From Pantoea alfalfae (lineage in GTDB: Bacteria; Pseudomonadota; Gammaproteobacteria; Enterobacterales; Enterobacteriaceae), in contig NZ_CP082292.1 in NCBI RefSeq assembly GCF_019880205.1, forward strand, positions 2,542,001-2,606,000: 64,000 nucleotides of DNA, in the 5' to 3' direction. The position numbers and the translations under genes are program-made. Every line of letters begins with the position of its first letter. Position 1 is the stretch's first letter. The notes under the pieces were generated by a model. The model saw only the letters and a program-made list of their open reading frames with translations. It did not search any database and was not told where the DNA came from. Below are positions 1 to 7,159 of the stretch, piece after piece.

Positions 1-195
1 TGAGCGGTCAGATGCAGTAAATGGGTAAAGGTACGCGTGTGCTGAGACAAATGTTAGCAGCCTAATAGTAAGAGTTCTAATTGAGTGGAAGCGTTATTAT
101 ACGCAAAGCGAAACACGATTGAAAAGCGTCCGGCCTGTTAAAAATTAGTGGATCGCGGCAGAATGTCCAGAGGCCGCAACCGGGAGCCAGACAAC

Positions 196-1044
196 ATGCA
201 ACAGGCATCAGCAAACTGGATCGATCTGCATCGCGACGCCGTCAGTGGTATCGAGGCTCTGCGCGCCCATTTTACCGGTCACGCCTATGATCCGCACTGG
301 CACGACAGTTATCTGATTGGCGTGACCGAGCAAGGTGTACAGCAGTTTCATTCGCGACGCAAACAGCATCAGAGTCGTCCCGGAACGGTCTTTATGCTGG
401 AGCCGGAGGAGCTGCATGATGGGGATGCCATCAATGACAGCGGTTTCACCTACCGGATGCTCTATCTTTCTCCACAGCAGATTGCCCGCCACCTCGCCCC
501 TGATCAGGCTGATGCCCCCTCACCGCGTGAGCTGCGGTTTGCCGCCACGCTGCGCGATGACCGCCCGCTGGCGTATGCCGTCTGGCACGCATTTGATGCG
601 CTGTGGCACAACCATCCTGCCATCATCAAAGAGGCAGCGATGGACCGGATGTTTGGTCAGCTCACCCCGCACCGGCATTGGTCACTGCCCGCACAGCCCA
701 TAGACAAAGATGCCCGGCTGGCGCTGCAGGCGCGTGACTGGCTGATTGCCCATCATGCGGATAATCCCGGGGTAGCGCAGATGGCACAGCATCTTCAGAC
801 AGATCGCTTCCGGCTGTCGCGCCTGTTTCAGACGCACTGGGGTTTGCCGCCCCACGCCTGGCTGGTGCAGTGGCGACTGAGCCAGGCACGACGCCAGCTG
901 GCGCAGGGCCAGCCTGTCGCCGATGTAGCCGCTGCGCTGGGTTTCGCCGATCAGAGTCATCTGGGCCGCTGGTTTAAGCGCGCCTGCCAGCTCTCCCCCG
1001 CCCGTTATCAGCACGCCTGCACAAATCTTCCAGACCTGAGTTAA
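196..1044 (+). CDS. AraC-family transcriptional regulator
   Basis: Cytoplasmic DNA-binding regulator of 282 residues. The N-terminal half is a cupin-like sensor domain (HWHDSYLIGVTEQG, then a proline- and glutamate-rich turn); the C-terminal hundred residues hold the two helix-turn-helix units of AraC proteins, ending in the typical GFADQSHLGRWFKR and PARYQ motifs. I chose the ATG at 196 because GGGAG lies a few bases upstream; a GTG at 148 and an ATG at 163 are in frame but lack a ribosome site. The DUF2000 gene follows by about 40 bp on the same strand, so the two may be co-transcribed. The ligand is not visible from sequence. Confidence 0.85.
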   Translation: MQQASANWIDLHRDAVSGIEALRAHFTGHAYDPHWHDSYLIGVTEQGVQQFHSRRKQHQSRPGTVFMLEPEELHDGDAINDSGFTYRMLYLSPQQIARHLAPDQADAPSPRELRFAATLRDDRPLAYAVWHAFDALWHNHPAIIKEAAMDRMFGQLTPHRHWSLPAQPIDKDARLALQARDWLIAHHADNPGVAQMAQHLQTDRFRLSRLFQTHWGLPPHAWLVQWRLSQARRQLAQGQPVADVAAALGFADQSHLGRWFKRACQLSPARYQHACTNLPDLS

Positions 1045-1085
1045 GCCACTTGCCACAATGCGTTTTTTCAGACAGGAGAAGCGCT

Positions 1086-1493
1086 ATGCAGGACAAACGA
1101 TGTGTAATGATACTCAATGCCGCTCTGCCGCCAGGCAAAGCAACCAACGCCGCCGCCGTAATCGCCTTAACCCTGGGACAGCGTCATCCGATGCTGGTTG
1201 GCAACGCGCTGACAGACGCAGAGATGCGTCCTTCTCCCGGTTTGATTACTACCGGCATTCCGGTCCTGGCCGCCACCGACGAACAGCTCAGTGTTTTGCG
1301 GGAACAGTGCGAACAGGCGGAGTACGATCTGGTGCTGTTTCCCGAAGCGGGTCAGAGCACCACCGATTATCAGGCGCTGGGTGACGTACTACGGCAACAA
1401 CCGCGTCAGCATTGGCGTCTGTCTGGACTTGCTATCGTTGGCGATAAGAAAGCGCTGCGTAAGATGACGGCAAAACTGGCGCTTTTCAGTTAG
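1086..1493 (+). CDS. DUF2000-family small protein
   Basis: Protein of 135 residues that looks like the DUF2000 family, whose fold resembles peptidyl-tRNA hydrolase 2; biochemical function is not established. Visible features are the N-terminal MILNAALPPGKATNAAAVIALTLG segment, typical of the family start, and the conserved hydrophobic VLFPEAGQSTTDY region. The start at 1086 follows CAGGAG. Genes of this family often sit beside AraC-type regulators, as here, which suggests that the upstream regulator and this protein act together, but nothing in the sequence gives a substrate. Confidence 0.75.
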   Translation: MQDKRCVMILNAALPPGKATNAAAVIALTLGQRHPMLVGNALTDAEMRPSPGLITTGIPVLAATDEQLSVLREQCEQAEYDLVLFPEAGQSTTDYQALGDVLRQQPRQHWRLSGLAIVGDKKALRKMTAKLALFS

Positions 1494-1649
1494 TTTTTCA
1501 ACAGGAAGCAGACTGCTGTTTCCCTTGACTCTCCCATTCCATCAGCCGGCCCCGTCGTTTGTATAGGTTATTTGTACAGATTTTGATTCGGATTAATCCT
1601 TATAAGCGACTGATAAGTGAATAATAGCACTTTTTATCAAAGGTTCTGA

Positions 1650-1676
1650 TTGTACAAATTACCCTTCATTGTATAA
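1650..1676. promoter_or_regulatory. MlrA/BluR-like operator dyad
   Basis: TTGTACA, 13 bases, then TGTATAA forms an imperfect dyad close to the published MlrA site (TTGTACA, 12 bases, TGTACAA). MlrA and BluR are MerR-family regulators of curli and of the ycgZ-ymgA-ariR genes, and this dyad sits upstream of an ariR-like gene. A related element, TGTATA then TTTGTACA, lies at 1560-1578. The spacing differs by one base from the published site. Confidence 0.4.
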
Positions 1677-1730
1677 GTTTACTGCCATGAGTTGTCATGC
1701 GACTCTGTAACGAATGATGCACTTGCGTCG

Positions 1731-1775
1731 CCTCTGAAGGTGTCAGTGGATTTCCACCTTCAGAGGTTATTTTTT
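1731..1775 (+). terminator. Rho-independent terminator
   Basis: Perfect 12-bp stem (CCTCTGAAGGTG and CACCTTCAGAGG) followed by TTATTTTTT. It is far from the stop of the gene before it and lies ahead of the next gene, so it may end an untranslated RNA. Confidence 0.75.
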
Positions 1776-1887
1776 ATCTGTTCAGTCTTTGCAGCTGGCA
1801 CCATTGCATCTGTCCATGTGATGGTTTTTTTGATCGATTTTGTCCTGACATCCGAACCGGAATCGGGCTGTTCTGAAGGGCTTACAC

Positions 1888-2148
1888 ATGCAAACTATTC
1901 TTCCCCGGACCAATCAGGAAATTGCTGATTACTTTAATCCTGCTGCCAATAAGCCAGCCAGCGAGATGGAAATGCTGGGTATCCTTGTTGCAGAAATTTT
2001 GCAGTCAGGCATGCCAGTGAGTAATAAAGCCATTATCTCAAAGCTTATTCACCGGCTGGAACTGGAAAGCGACAGGGAGATGCTGGACATCTACCGGCAG
2101 CTGCTTGACCTGGTAGTCCATAAAACCCCGGACGATTTTTCACTGTAA
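1888..2148 (+). CDS. AriR/YmgB-family biofilm and acid-resistance regulator
   Basis: All-helical protein of 86 residues resembling the YmgB/AriR family, small dimeric proteins of Enterobacterales that affect biofilm formation and acid resistance through the Rcs phosphorelay. Recognisable are a polar N-terminus with NQEIADYF, a long helix around EMEMLGILVAEIL, then SNKAIISKLIHRLE and a closing helix REMLDIYRQLLDLV. AAGGGC precedes the ATG. Here it stands alone rather than with ycgZ and ymgA. The putative MerR-type operator upstream fits control by a BluR- or MlrA-like regulator; that link is inference. Confidence 0.7.
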   Translation: MQTILPRTNQEIADYFNPAANKPASEMEMLGILVAEILQSGMPVSNKAIISKLIHRLELESDREMLDIYRQLLDLVVHKTPDDFSL

Positions 2149-2285
2149 TCGCGACTCCATGGAGGGAGTCATCCCCCTTTTTCTGGCATCTTCGCCAGTC
2201 GCCCGGTACTATCTGCCCTTACCATTATCCAAATCTTCCCGCCCCTCGTGCGGGAGCAAAACAACTAAAGAGCCTGCAAAACTTT

Positions 2286-3791
2286 ATGACCCAAACCAAT
2301 GATGTTGCCGCGACCGACGTTGTGGCGGGCGATGTCAGTGTGGGGCGCGTTCTGCGTTCGCCTGCGCTGCTGACCCGCGAATGCCTGGCCGGTGTGATTA
2401 CCGCGCTGGCGCTGATCCCTGAAGTGATCTCCTTTTCCGTTATTGCTGGCGTTGACCCTAAAGTCAGCCTGGTCGCCTCGGTGGTGCTCTGCCTGACGCT
2501 GTCGATACTGGGCGGACGCCCGGCAATGGTCACGGCAGCGGCAGGTTCTGTGGCGCTGGTTATCGGGCCGATGGTCCATCTGCACGGTGTTGAATATATT
2601 TTGCCGGCAGTGGTGATGGGCGGTGTCATTCAGATTCTGTTTGGCGTCGTCGGTCTGGCGCGCATGATGCGCTATATCCCCCGCTCGGTCATGCTGGGAT
2701 TTGTGAATGCGCTCGGCGTGCTGATTTTCTTTGCTCAGGTGCCGCACGTCTGGGGGCAGTCATCACTGGTGTGGATCTTCTTTGCCGTCACCCTGGCTAT
2801 CGTGCTGCTGTTACCGCACCTGTTAAAGAGTATTCCTTCTCCTCTGGTCGCCATTGTTGTGGTGACTGCGGTCGCACTGTTAATGGGCTATCGCATGCCG
2901 AACGTGGGCGACGAAGGGCCAATGAGCCCCGGCCTGCCCGGTTTTAACAGTCTGCTGGTGCCGCTCAACCTGCAGACCCTGCAGATTATCTGGCCCACCG
3001 CACTGAGCATCGCCTTTGTCGGACTGATGGAATCACTGCTGACCGCCAAACTGGTCGATGATCTGACCGATACCCCCTCCAGTAAGCGACGTGAAGCCTG
3101 GGGCCTTGGGGTAGCAAATATCTTTGCCGGTTTTTATGGCGGCATTGCCGGGTGCGCGATGATAGGGCAGACGATTGTTAACGTTGAGCTGGGCCGGGCG
3201 CGTAGCCGTGTCTCCACCGTAGCCGCCGGTCTGGTGCTGCTGTTACTGGTGACCGGACTCAGCCGGATTATGGCGCAAATCCCGATGGTGGTGCTGGCTG
3301 GGATCATGATGGTGGTGGCGGTGAAAACCGTTAACTGGCATAGCCTGCAGCCCGCTACCCTAAAACGTATGCCGTGGTCAGAGACGCTGATTATGGTGCT
3401 GACGGTGGCAGTGACGGTCTGGACAGGGAATCTGGCGCTGGGCGTGCTGGCTGGGGTGCTCCTCGCGATGCTGCTCTTTGCCCGCCGTATTGCCCACGTT
3501 ATCCATGCGGAACGCCAGCTGAGCGACGATGGCAGGTCAGTGCGCTATGTGGTGCGTGGTCCACTGTTCTTTGCCAGCAGCAACGATCTGTTTGAGCATT
3601 TCGATTATGCACATGACCCGAAAAAGGTGACGATCGATTTAACCCACGCACAAATCTGGGATGCATCCAGCGTTGCGGCACTGGATGGCATTGAGTATCG
3701 CTATCAGCGTTATGGTGCAGAGGTGACCATTGAGGGGCTGGATCCACGCAGTACTGATTTCCATCAGCGCCTGACCGGTAATTTCGGCTAA
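2286..3791 (+). CDS. SulP-family inorganic anion transporter
   Basis: Inner-membrane protein of 501 residues with about a dozen hydrophobic segments (roughly 25-400) and a cytoplasmic STAS domain at the C-terminus (about 410-495, with VTIDLTHAQIWDASSVAALD). This is the SLC26/SulP layout; such proteins carry sulfate, bicarbonate or dicarboxylates. Conserved pieces include the early LAGVITALALIPEVISFS helix and ALSIAFVGLMESLLTAK. Substrate cannot be read from sequence. No strong ribosome site precedes the ATG at 2286. The gene stands alone and ends in a hairpin facing a convergent small membrane protein gene. Confidence 0.85.
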   Translation: MTQTNDVAATDVVAGDVSVGRVLRSPALLTRECLAGVITALALIPEVISFSVIAGVDPKVSLVASVVLCLTLSILGGRPAMVTAAAGSVALVIGPMVHLHGVEYILPAVVMGGVIQILFGVVGLARMMRYIPRSVMLGFVNALGVLIFFAQVPHVWGQSSLVWIFFAVTLAIVLLLPHLLKSIPSPLVAIVVVTAVALLMGYRMPNVGDEGPMSPGLPGFNSLLVPLNLQTLQIIWPTALSIAFVGLMESLLTAKLVDDLTDTPSSKRREAWGLGVANIFAGFYGGIAGCAMIGQTIVNVELGRARSRVSTVAAGLVLLLLVTGLSRIMAQIPMVVLAGIMMVVAVKTVNWHSLQPATLKRMPWSETLIMVLTVAVTVWTGNLALGVLAGVLLAMLLFARRIAHVIHAERQLSDDGRSVRYVVRGPLFFASSNDLFEHFDYAHDPKKVTIDLTHAQIWDASSVAALDGIEYRYQRYGAEVTIEGLDPRSTDFHQRLTGNFG

Positions 3792-3800
3792 GAGGGTGTG

Positions 3801-3828
3801 TTCTGCTGCCTCTCAGGCAGCAGAATTT
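3801..3828. terminator. Hairpin between convergent genes
   Basis: Eleven-base-pair stem (TTCTGCTGCCT and AGGCAGCAGAA) between the sulP stop and the convergent small gene; flanking T-runs are short, so it is a moderate bidirectional terminator. Confidence 0.5.
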
Positions 3829-4027
3829 ACTCAGCCTGTTGTCGGCGCGCCCGATAACGGCCCACCATCGTAATCAACGCCTGATAGATTAAACCGGCGT
3901 AGAGACTTGTCAGAATCGCCAGACCAGGCTCCTTGCCCTGCTGCTGCCATGACATAAACCACATGAATACGCCCCACAGTACAGAGAACACCAGCCAGCC
4001 GCGGACGAACTTCATAATGCCATTCAT
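3827..4027 (-). CDS. Small two-helix membrane protein
   Basis: Predicted protein of 66 residues, not recognised. It has two likely transmembrane helices (FVRGWLVFSVLWGVFMWFM and GLAILTSLYAGLIYQALITMV) and a basic C-terminus with YRARRQQAE, suggesting an inner-membrane protein with cytoplasmic tail. I start it at the ATG at 4027 because AGGAG lies six bases upstream; an upstream in-frame start at 4081 has no such signal. It converges on the SulP gene. Confidence 0.6.
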   Translation of the reverse strand: MNGIMKFVRGWLVFSVLWGVFMWFMSWQQQGKEPGLAILTSLYAGLIYQALITMVGRYRARRQQAE

Positions 4028-4220
4028 AACGACTCCTCTTAAATAAAGCGCTACCTTAGCGTGCTCATGCCCGTAATGCATTTCCGGCTTGCAGGAGTTG
4101 CGAGGCGTTTCAAATAATCACCCTTAATTTACGCAACGTTGTGGGCGCTCAACGCTGACTGCGCGATTTTTTGGCGATTCTCTATACTTTACGTTCCGCT
4201 TACCTGATCAGGGAATTACG

Positions 4221-4388
4221 ATGAAACGTACGGTTTATCTGTTATCGACGCTGGCTATTCTTGCTACTCTCACCGCCTGTGCACCGCCACCGCCGGGCAG
4301 AGATGCCCCACCACCCCCACCGCCAGGCGGACAGCAGCCAGTGGGTGCACCGGGCGGTGTCGGCCCGGCAGGACAGCCGCAGGCGTAA
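4221..4388 (+). CDS. Small proline/glycine-rich lipoprotein
   Basis: An open frame of 55 residues. The N-terminus is a textbook lipoprotein signal: MKR, a hydrophobic stretch, then LTAC, with the cysteine at about residue 20 as the lipidation site. The mature part is low-complexity and proline-rich (APPPPGRDAPPPPPPGG), ending in glycine, alanine and glutamine. AGGGA lies upstream of the ATG. It is likely a small outer-membrane-anchored lipoprotein; function unknown. It resembles other tiny proline-rich enterobacterial lipoproteins only in composition. Confidence 0.65.
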   Translation: MKRTVYLLSTLAILATLTACAPPPPGRDAPPPPPPGGQQPVGAPGGVGPAGQPQA

Positions 4389-4396
4389 TGCTCTTT

Positions 4397-4421
4397 AGCC
4401 AGCCTGCCTCGCAGGCTGGCT
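4397..4421. terminator. Strong hairpin between convergent genes
   Basis: Perfect 11-bp stem AGCCAGCCTGC and GCAGGCTGGCT with a three-base loop between the lipoprotein gene and the convergent gene. It lacks a long T-run on either side, so termination is likely but not certain. Confidence 0.5.
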
Positions 4422-5265
4422 AGTGCCGGAAGGCGCAGCCGCAGGCTGACATCTCACCCGGAATGACTTTGCCAGAATGAGAATGACGCTGCTGTAATTG
4501 CCCCTCTTCACCGCTGTTTTCTGCCTGCTGCCCCAGCCAGCGATCTAACGCCCGGCCAATGAGCTGTCTGATGTCAGGTGACCAGCTGGTCAGATGCCAG
4601 GTCGGACTGCGGGCTTCCTCACTGTCGCCGAATCCAGCCACCGCCAGATGCGTACCCTGACCAAAATCGCGTACTGCCTGTATCGCACCAAACGCCAGCA
4701 GATCGCTTTCACAGAAAAGTGCCTGAATGCGCTCAGCGGCACGGGTTTTTTTCAGATACTGCATCATCGCCTGATAAGCGCCGTCACGGTCGTCAGCGCC
4801 AGCAGTCAGTTCTGCATCCAGCGTCATGCCCGCCGCCTGTAATGTGGTGCAGTAGCTCTGCTTCTGCGCCATGTCACCGGGCTGACTCTGCAAAAAGCCA
4901 AACCGCTGATGCCCCTGCGCGAGCAGTAACGCTGCGGTTACTTCGCCCGCCCGTAGCGCATCCGCCTGCCATTCAGGTTCTGCGTCAATCTCCAGCACCG
5001 GCAGATTGCAGGCACTGATAGCCTTGTTTCCGGGCAACAGCAGCAACCCCCGCAGCGCAAGGGGTGTCGCCTGCTGGATGAGTGCGGTCAGTGCCACGTC
5101 GGTTTCGGCATTCAGCAGCACGGTGATAATCCCGCGCGCATTGAGCTGGCGCGTTACCTCATCCAGCATTTTTTGTTGGCAAGGGTTGAGCAGCCGGCTG
5201 GCGACAACGCCGATAATCGGGGGTAAAGCCGGTACCGTTAAAACAGGAATAGAAGGTGAACTCAT
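4420..5265 (-). CDS. LacI/GalR-type sugar-binding-domain protein without DNA-binding domain
   Basis: Protein of 281 residues resembling the periplasmic-binding-like effector domain of LacI/GalR regulators: IIGVVASRLLNPCQQKMLDEV at the start, then GLLLLPG, QGHQRFGFLQS and ALFCESDLLAFGAIQAVRDFG, the hinge and effector-cleft landmarks of the family. The usual N-terminal helix-turn-helix of about 55 residues is missing, and no such sequence is found upstream, where a tRNA-like gene begins. No signal peptide is visible, so it is not an obvious periplasmic binding protein. It could be a truncated regulator or a stand-alone ligand binder. Start ATG at 5265 chosen by homology; ribosome site weak. Confidence 0.65.
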   Translation of the reverse strand: MSSPSIPVLTVPALPPIIGVVASRLLNPCQQKMLDEVTRQLNARGIITVLLNAETDVALTALIQQATPLALRGLLLLPGNKAISACNLPVLEIDAEPEWQADALRAGEVTAALLLAQGHQRFGFLQSQPGDMAQKQSYCTTLQAAGMTLDAELTAGADDRDGAYQAMMQYLKKTRAAERIQALFCESDLLAFGAIQAVRDFGQGTHLAVAGFGDSEEARSPTWHLTSWSPDIRQLIGRALDRWLGQQAENSGEEGQLQQRHSHSGKVIPGEMSACGCAFRH

Positions 5266-5426
5266 TGGCGTTAACTTCTCTGAGACGACAAACAATCCCC
5301 CACTTTACGGTAAGCAAGGGTGTTACAACAGGTTACAGAGTTCGATGCAGGCCGCAAAAATGAGTGAAATCAGATGTAACTGGGTTTGCGGAGGCAGAGC
5401 AGCGGGGGTTAAGAAGAGGCGAGAGA

Positions 5427-5502
5427 TGGACCGGGCAGCAGGAATTGAACCCGCATCGTCAACCCATTAAGAGTTGCAGTAATACCTTTATACCATGCCC
5501 GA
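5427..5502 (-). tRNA. Atypical tRNA-like gene, anticodon probably UAA
   Basis: Seventy-six bases fold as a cloverleaf: acceptor TCGGGCA with TGCCCGG, a canonical T-arm (GCGGG, TTCAATT, CCTGC), five-base variable loop and encoded CCA with discriminator T. The D-stem is only three pairs, an extra base sits before the anticodon stem (CAACT with GGTTG), and the loop CTTAATG places UAA at the anticodon with U at position 37. A UAA anticodon would be leucine, but the long variable arm of tRNA-Leu is absent. It may be a degenerate or non-standard tRNA. Confidence 0.5.
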
Positions 5503-5711
5503 AAGTTTGCCAGGAAAGCGCACTGTGTAAACAAGGTTAGTACTCCTTTCAGAACTGACAAGCGCAAGCGGCGTGTATAGTCAGCAATCGCGGCATAATC
5601 CCATAAACAAGGCACGGGCACCTGCAGACATTGATTATTCCGCTAACCTTAAATTTCAGGCAGCCTGTCCCGGCCGGGACATATGGCCAACACAACACAG
5701 AGGTCAAGACT

Positions 5712-5969
5712 ATGCCTTCAGGACAATTCTACGTGGTTGATCAGCCCGAACTGAGCTTTACCGCCAACTATCGTCTGGATAGGGTCAATGATAAACCCTT
5801 TGCCTCGCGAATGGTTCTGGAGATCCAGAAGCAGTCACAGCCAACAGATGCATTCGATGCAATCAGCATCGGGCATGAAGTGACCTTTGTTTCATCCAGT
5901 GGAGAGGCGCAACGAATGGTGCTGGTAAGTGATACGGATGATGAACTGGTGTTCAGCTCCCGCGGCTGA
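5712..5969 (+). CDS. Hypothetical 85-residue protein
   Basis: Not recognised. Starting at ATG 5712 (GAGG upstream), it encodes a soluble, acidic protein with beta-rich pattern: MPSGQFYVVDQPELSFTANY, then ASRMVLEIQKQ, IGHEVTFVSSSGE and a closing VLVSDTDDELVF. No signal peptide, membrane segment or cysteine is visible. It stands alone between tRNA genes that are encoded on the other strand. Codon use looks like that of neighbouring genes, so it is likely a real conserved chromosomal gene. Confidence 0.55.
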   Translation: MPSGQFYVVDQPELSFTANYRLDRVNDKPFASRMVLEIQKQSQPTDAFDAISIGHEVTFVSSSGEAQRMVLVSDTDDELVFSSRG

Positions 5970-6026
5970 CGGCGGTTAATACCGCCAGTCGGATGGTTTC
6001 GTCGCCGTCATGCCAGATAACAGGCA

Positions 6027-6050
6027 CAAAAAAACCGCCCTTGGGCGGTT
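6027..6050 (-). terminator. Terminator of the Gly-Cys-Leu tRNA operon
   Basis: Read on the minus strand: AACCGCCC, AA, GGGCGGTT followed by seven T. It lies about 55 bp past the 3' end of tRNA-Leu. Confidence 0.85.
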
Positions 6051-6102
6051 ACGACATTACTGCATATTACTTTGTTTTATTCGTTTTTCTGCGCCAGAAA
6101 TA

Positions 6103-6189
6103 TGGTGCCCGGGGCGGGACTTGAACCCGCACAGCCTTACAGCCGAGGGATTTTAAATCCCTTGTGTCTACCGATTTCACCACCCGGGC
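6103..6189 (-). tRNA. leuZ: tRNA-Leu (UAA)
   Basis: Eighty-seven bases with a long variable arm, anticodon TAA in loop TTTAAAA, canonical GGTTCAAGTCC T-arm and encoded CCA. It is the last of three tRNA genes downstream of pgsA, the same order (glyW-cysT-leuZ) as in E. coli. Confidence 0.97.
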
Positions 6190-6199
6190 AGGGTGTAAC

Positions 6200-6273
6200 T
6201 GGAGGCGCGTCCCGGAGTCGAACCGAGGTACACGGATTTGCAATCCGCTGCATAGCCACTCTGCCAACGCGCC
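6200..6273 (-). tRNA. cysT: tRNA-Cys (GCA)
   Basis: Seventy-four bases, acceptor GGCGCGT, anticodon GCA in loop ATTGCAAAT, T-arm GGTTCGACTCC, discriminator T and encoded CCA. Middle gene of the three-tRNA operon, ten bases before tRNA-Leu. Confidence 0.97.
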
Positions 6274-6313
6274 TTAAACTGATGTGCCGTCAGGTTAACC
6301 TGACCTGCGAATC

Positions 6314-6389
<76 letters not shown>

Positions 6390-6541
6390 AATTTTCAGCA
6401 ATTTCGTCGAACCTGCTGATTTCATTTATCTTCTGGCAGCCTGGCTGCCGTTCGATGCGTTGCATTCTACTTAGATGACGCAATGAGTCAATAAAATTAT
6501 CCTTACAGCGTGTCCGTTTGCTGCTTTTTAAATCGTATCGA

Positions 6542-7090
6542 TCACGGTTCGAGCAGATCGCCGCGCGCGGCGCTTAAATACTGGAACATAGACCAGAAAG
6601 TCAGCACGGCAGCAATGTATAACGCGACTACGCCCACCGCGACAACGGTGGCATCAGGACGCCACAACAAGGCAAACAGAGAGAACATTTGTGCGGTGGT
6701 TTTCACTTTACCAATCCAGGAAACCGACACGCTGCTGCGTTTGCCAATTTCCGCCATCCATTCACGCAGCGCAGAGATAATGATTTCGCGGGCAATCATG
6801 GTGGCTGCAGGCAGCGTGATCCACCAGGCGTGGAAATATTCCGCCACCAGTACCAGCGCAATCGCCACCATCACTTTATCCGCTACCGGATCGAGAAACG
6901 CACCAAAGCGCGTCGTCTGTTTCCAGCGGCGCGCCAGAAAACCATCAAACCAGTCGGTGATGGCAGCAAAAACGAAAATCAGTGCGGTAGCCAGCGGTGC
7001 CCAGGTGAACGGCAGATAGAAAGCCAGCACAAAGAACGGGATGAGCACGACTCGAAACAGGGTGAGACACGTCGGGATGTTTAATTGCAT
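6542..7090 (-). CDS. pgsA: Phosphatidylglycerophosphate synthase
   Basis: Integral inner-membrane enzyme that joins CDP-diacylglycerol and glycerol-3-phosphate to phosphatidylglycerol phosphate, the committed step toward phosphatidylglycerol and cardiolipin. The protein is 182 residues, the same as in E. coli. It carries the CDP-alcohol phosphotransferase signature: [11 protein letters not shown] followed by [10 protein letters not shown], giving the D-G-A-R-G-D-D residues around 45-70, and several hydrophobic helices. It lies downstream of uvrC in the classic uvrY-uvrC-pgsA-tRNA order. Confidence 0.97.
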   Translation of the reverse strand: MQLNIPTCLTLFRVVLIPFFVLAFYLPFTWAPLATALIFVFAAITDWFDGFLARRWKQTTRFGAFLDPVADKVMVAIALVLVAEYFHAWWITLPAATMIAREIIISALREWMAEIGKRSSVSVSWIGKVKTTAQMFSLFALLWRPDATVVAVGVVALYIAAVLTFWSMFQYLSAARGDLLEP

Positions 7091-7159
7091 ATGCCGGTAA
7101 CTGTCTGGATATAGGTAAAATTTAGCCTATGTTCCTACATTGCCCCCCCCGTTTCAATG

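Larger units (their letters stand above)
1494..1887. other. Intergenic region before ariR-like gene
   Basis: No convincing gene. The region holds two clusters of TTGTACA-like elements (about 1560-1578 and 1650-1676) and a strong terminator hairpin at 1731-1775. The terminator stands about 240 bp behind the DUF2000 stop, so a short untranslated transcript could end there. Confidence 0.5.

Noticed and set aside
1692..1928. Open frame of 78 codons before the ariR-like gene
   Set aside because: It reads straight through a perfect terminator hairpin and into the ariR-like start in another frame.
5409..5621. Open frame of 70 codons over the tRNA-like gene
   Set aside because: No ribosome site and it covers a structured RNA; not coding.
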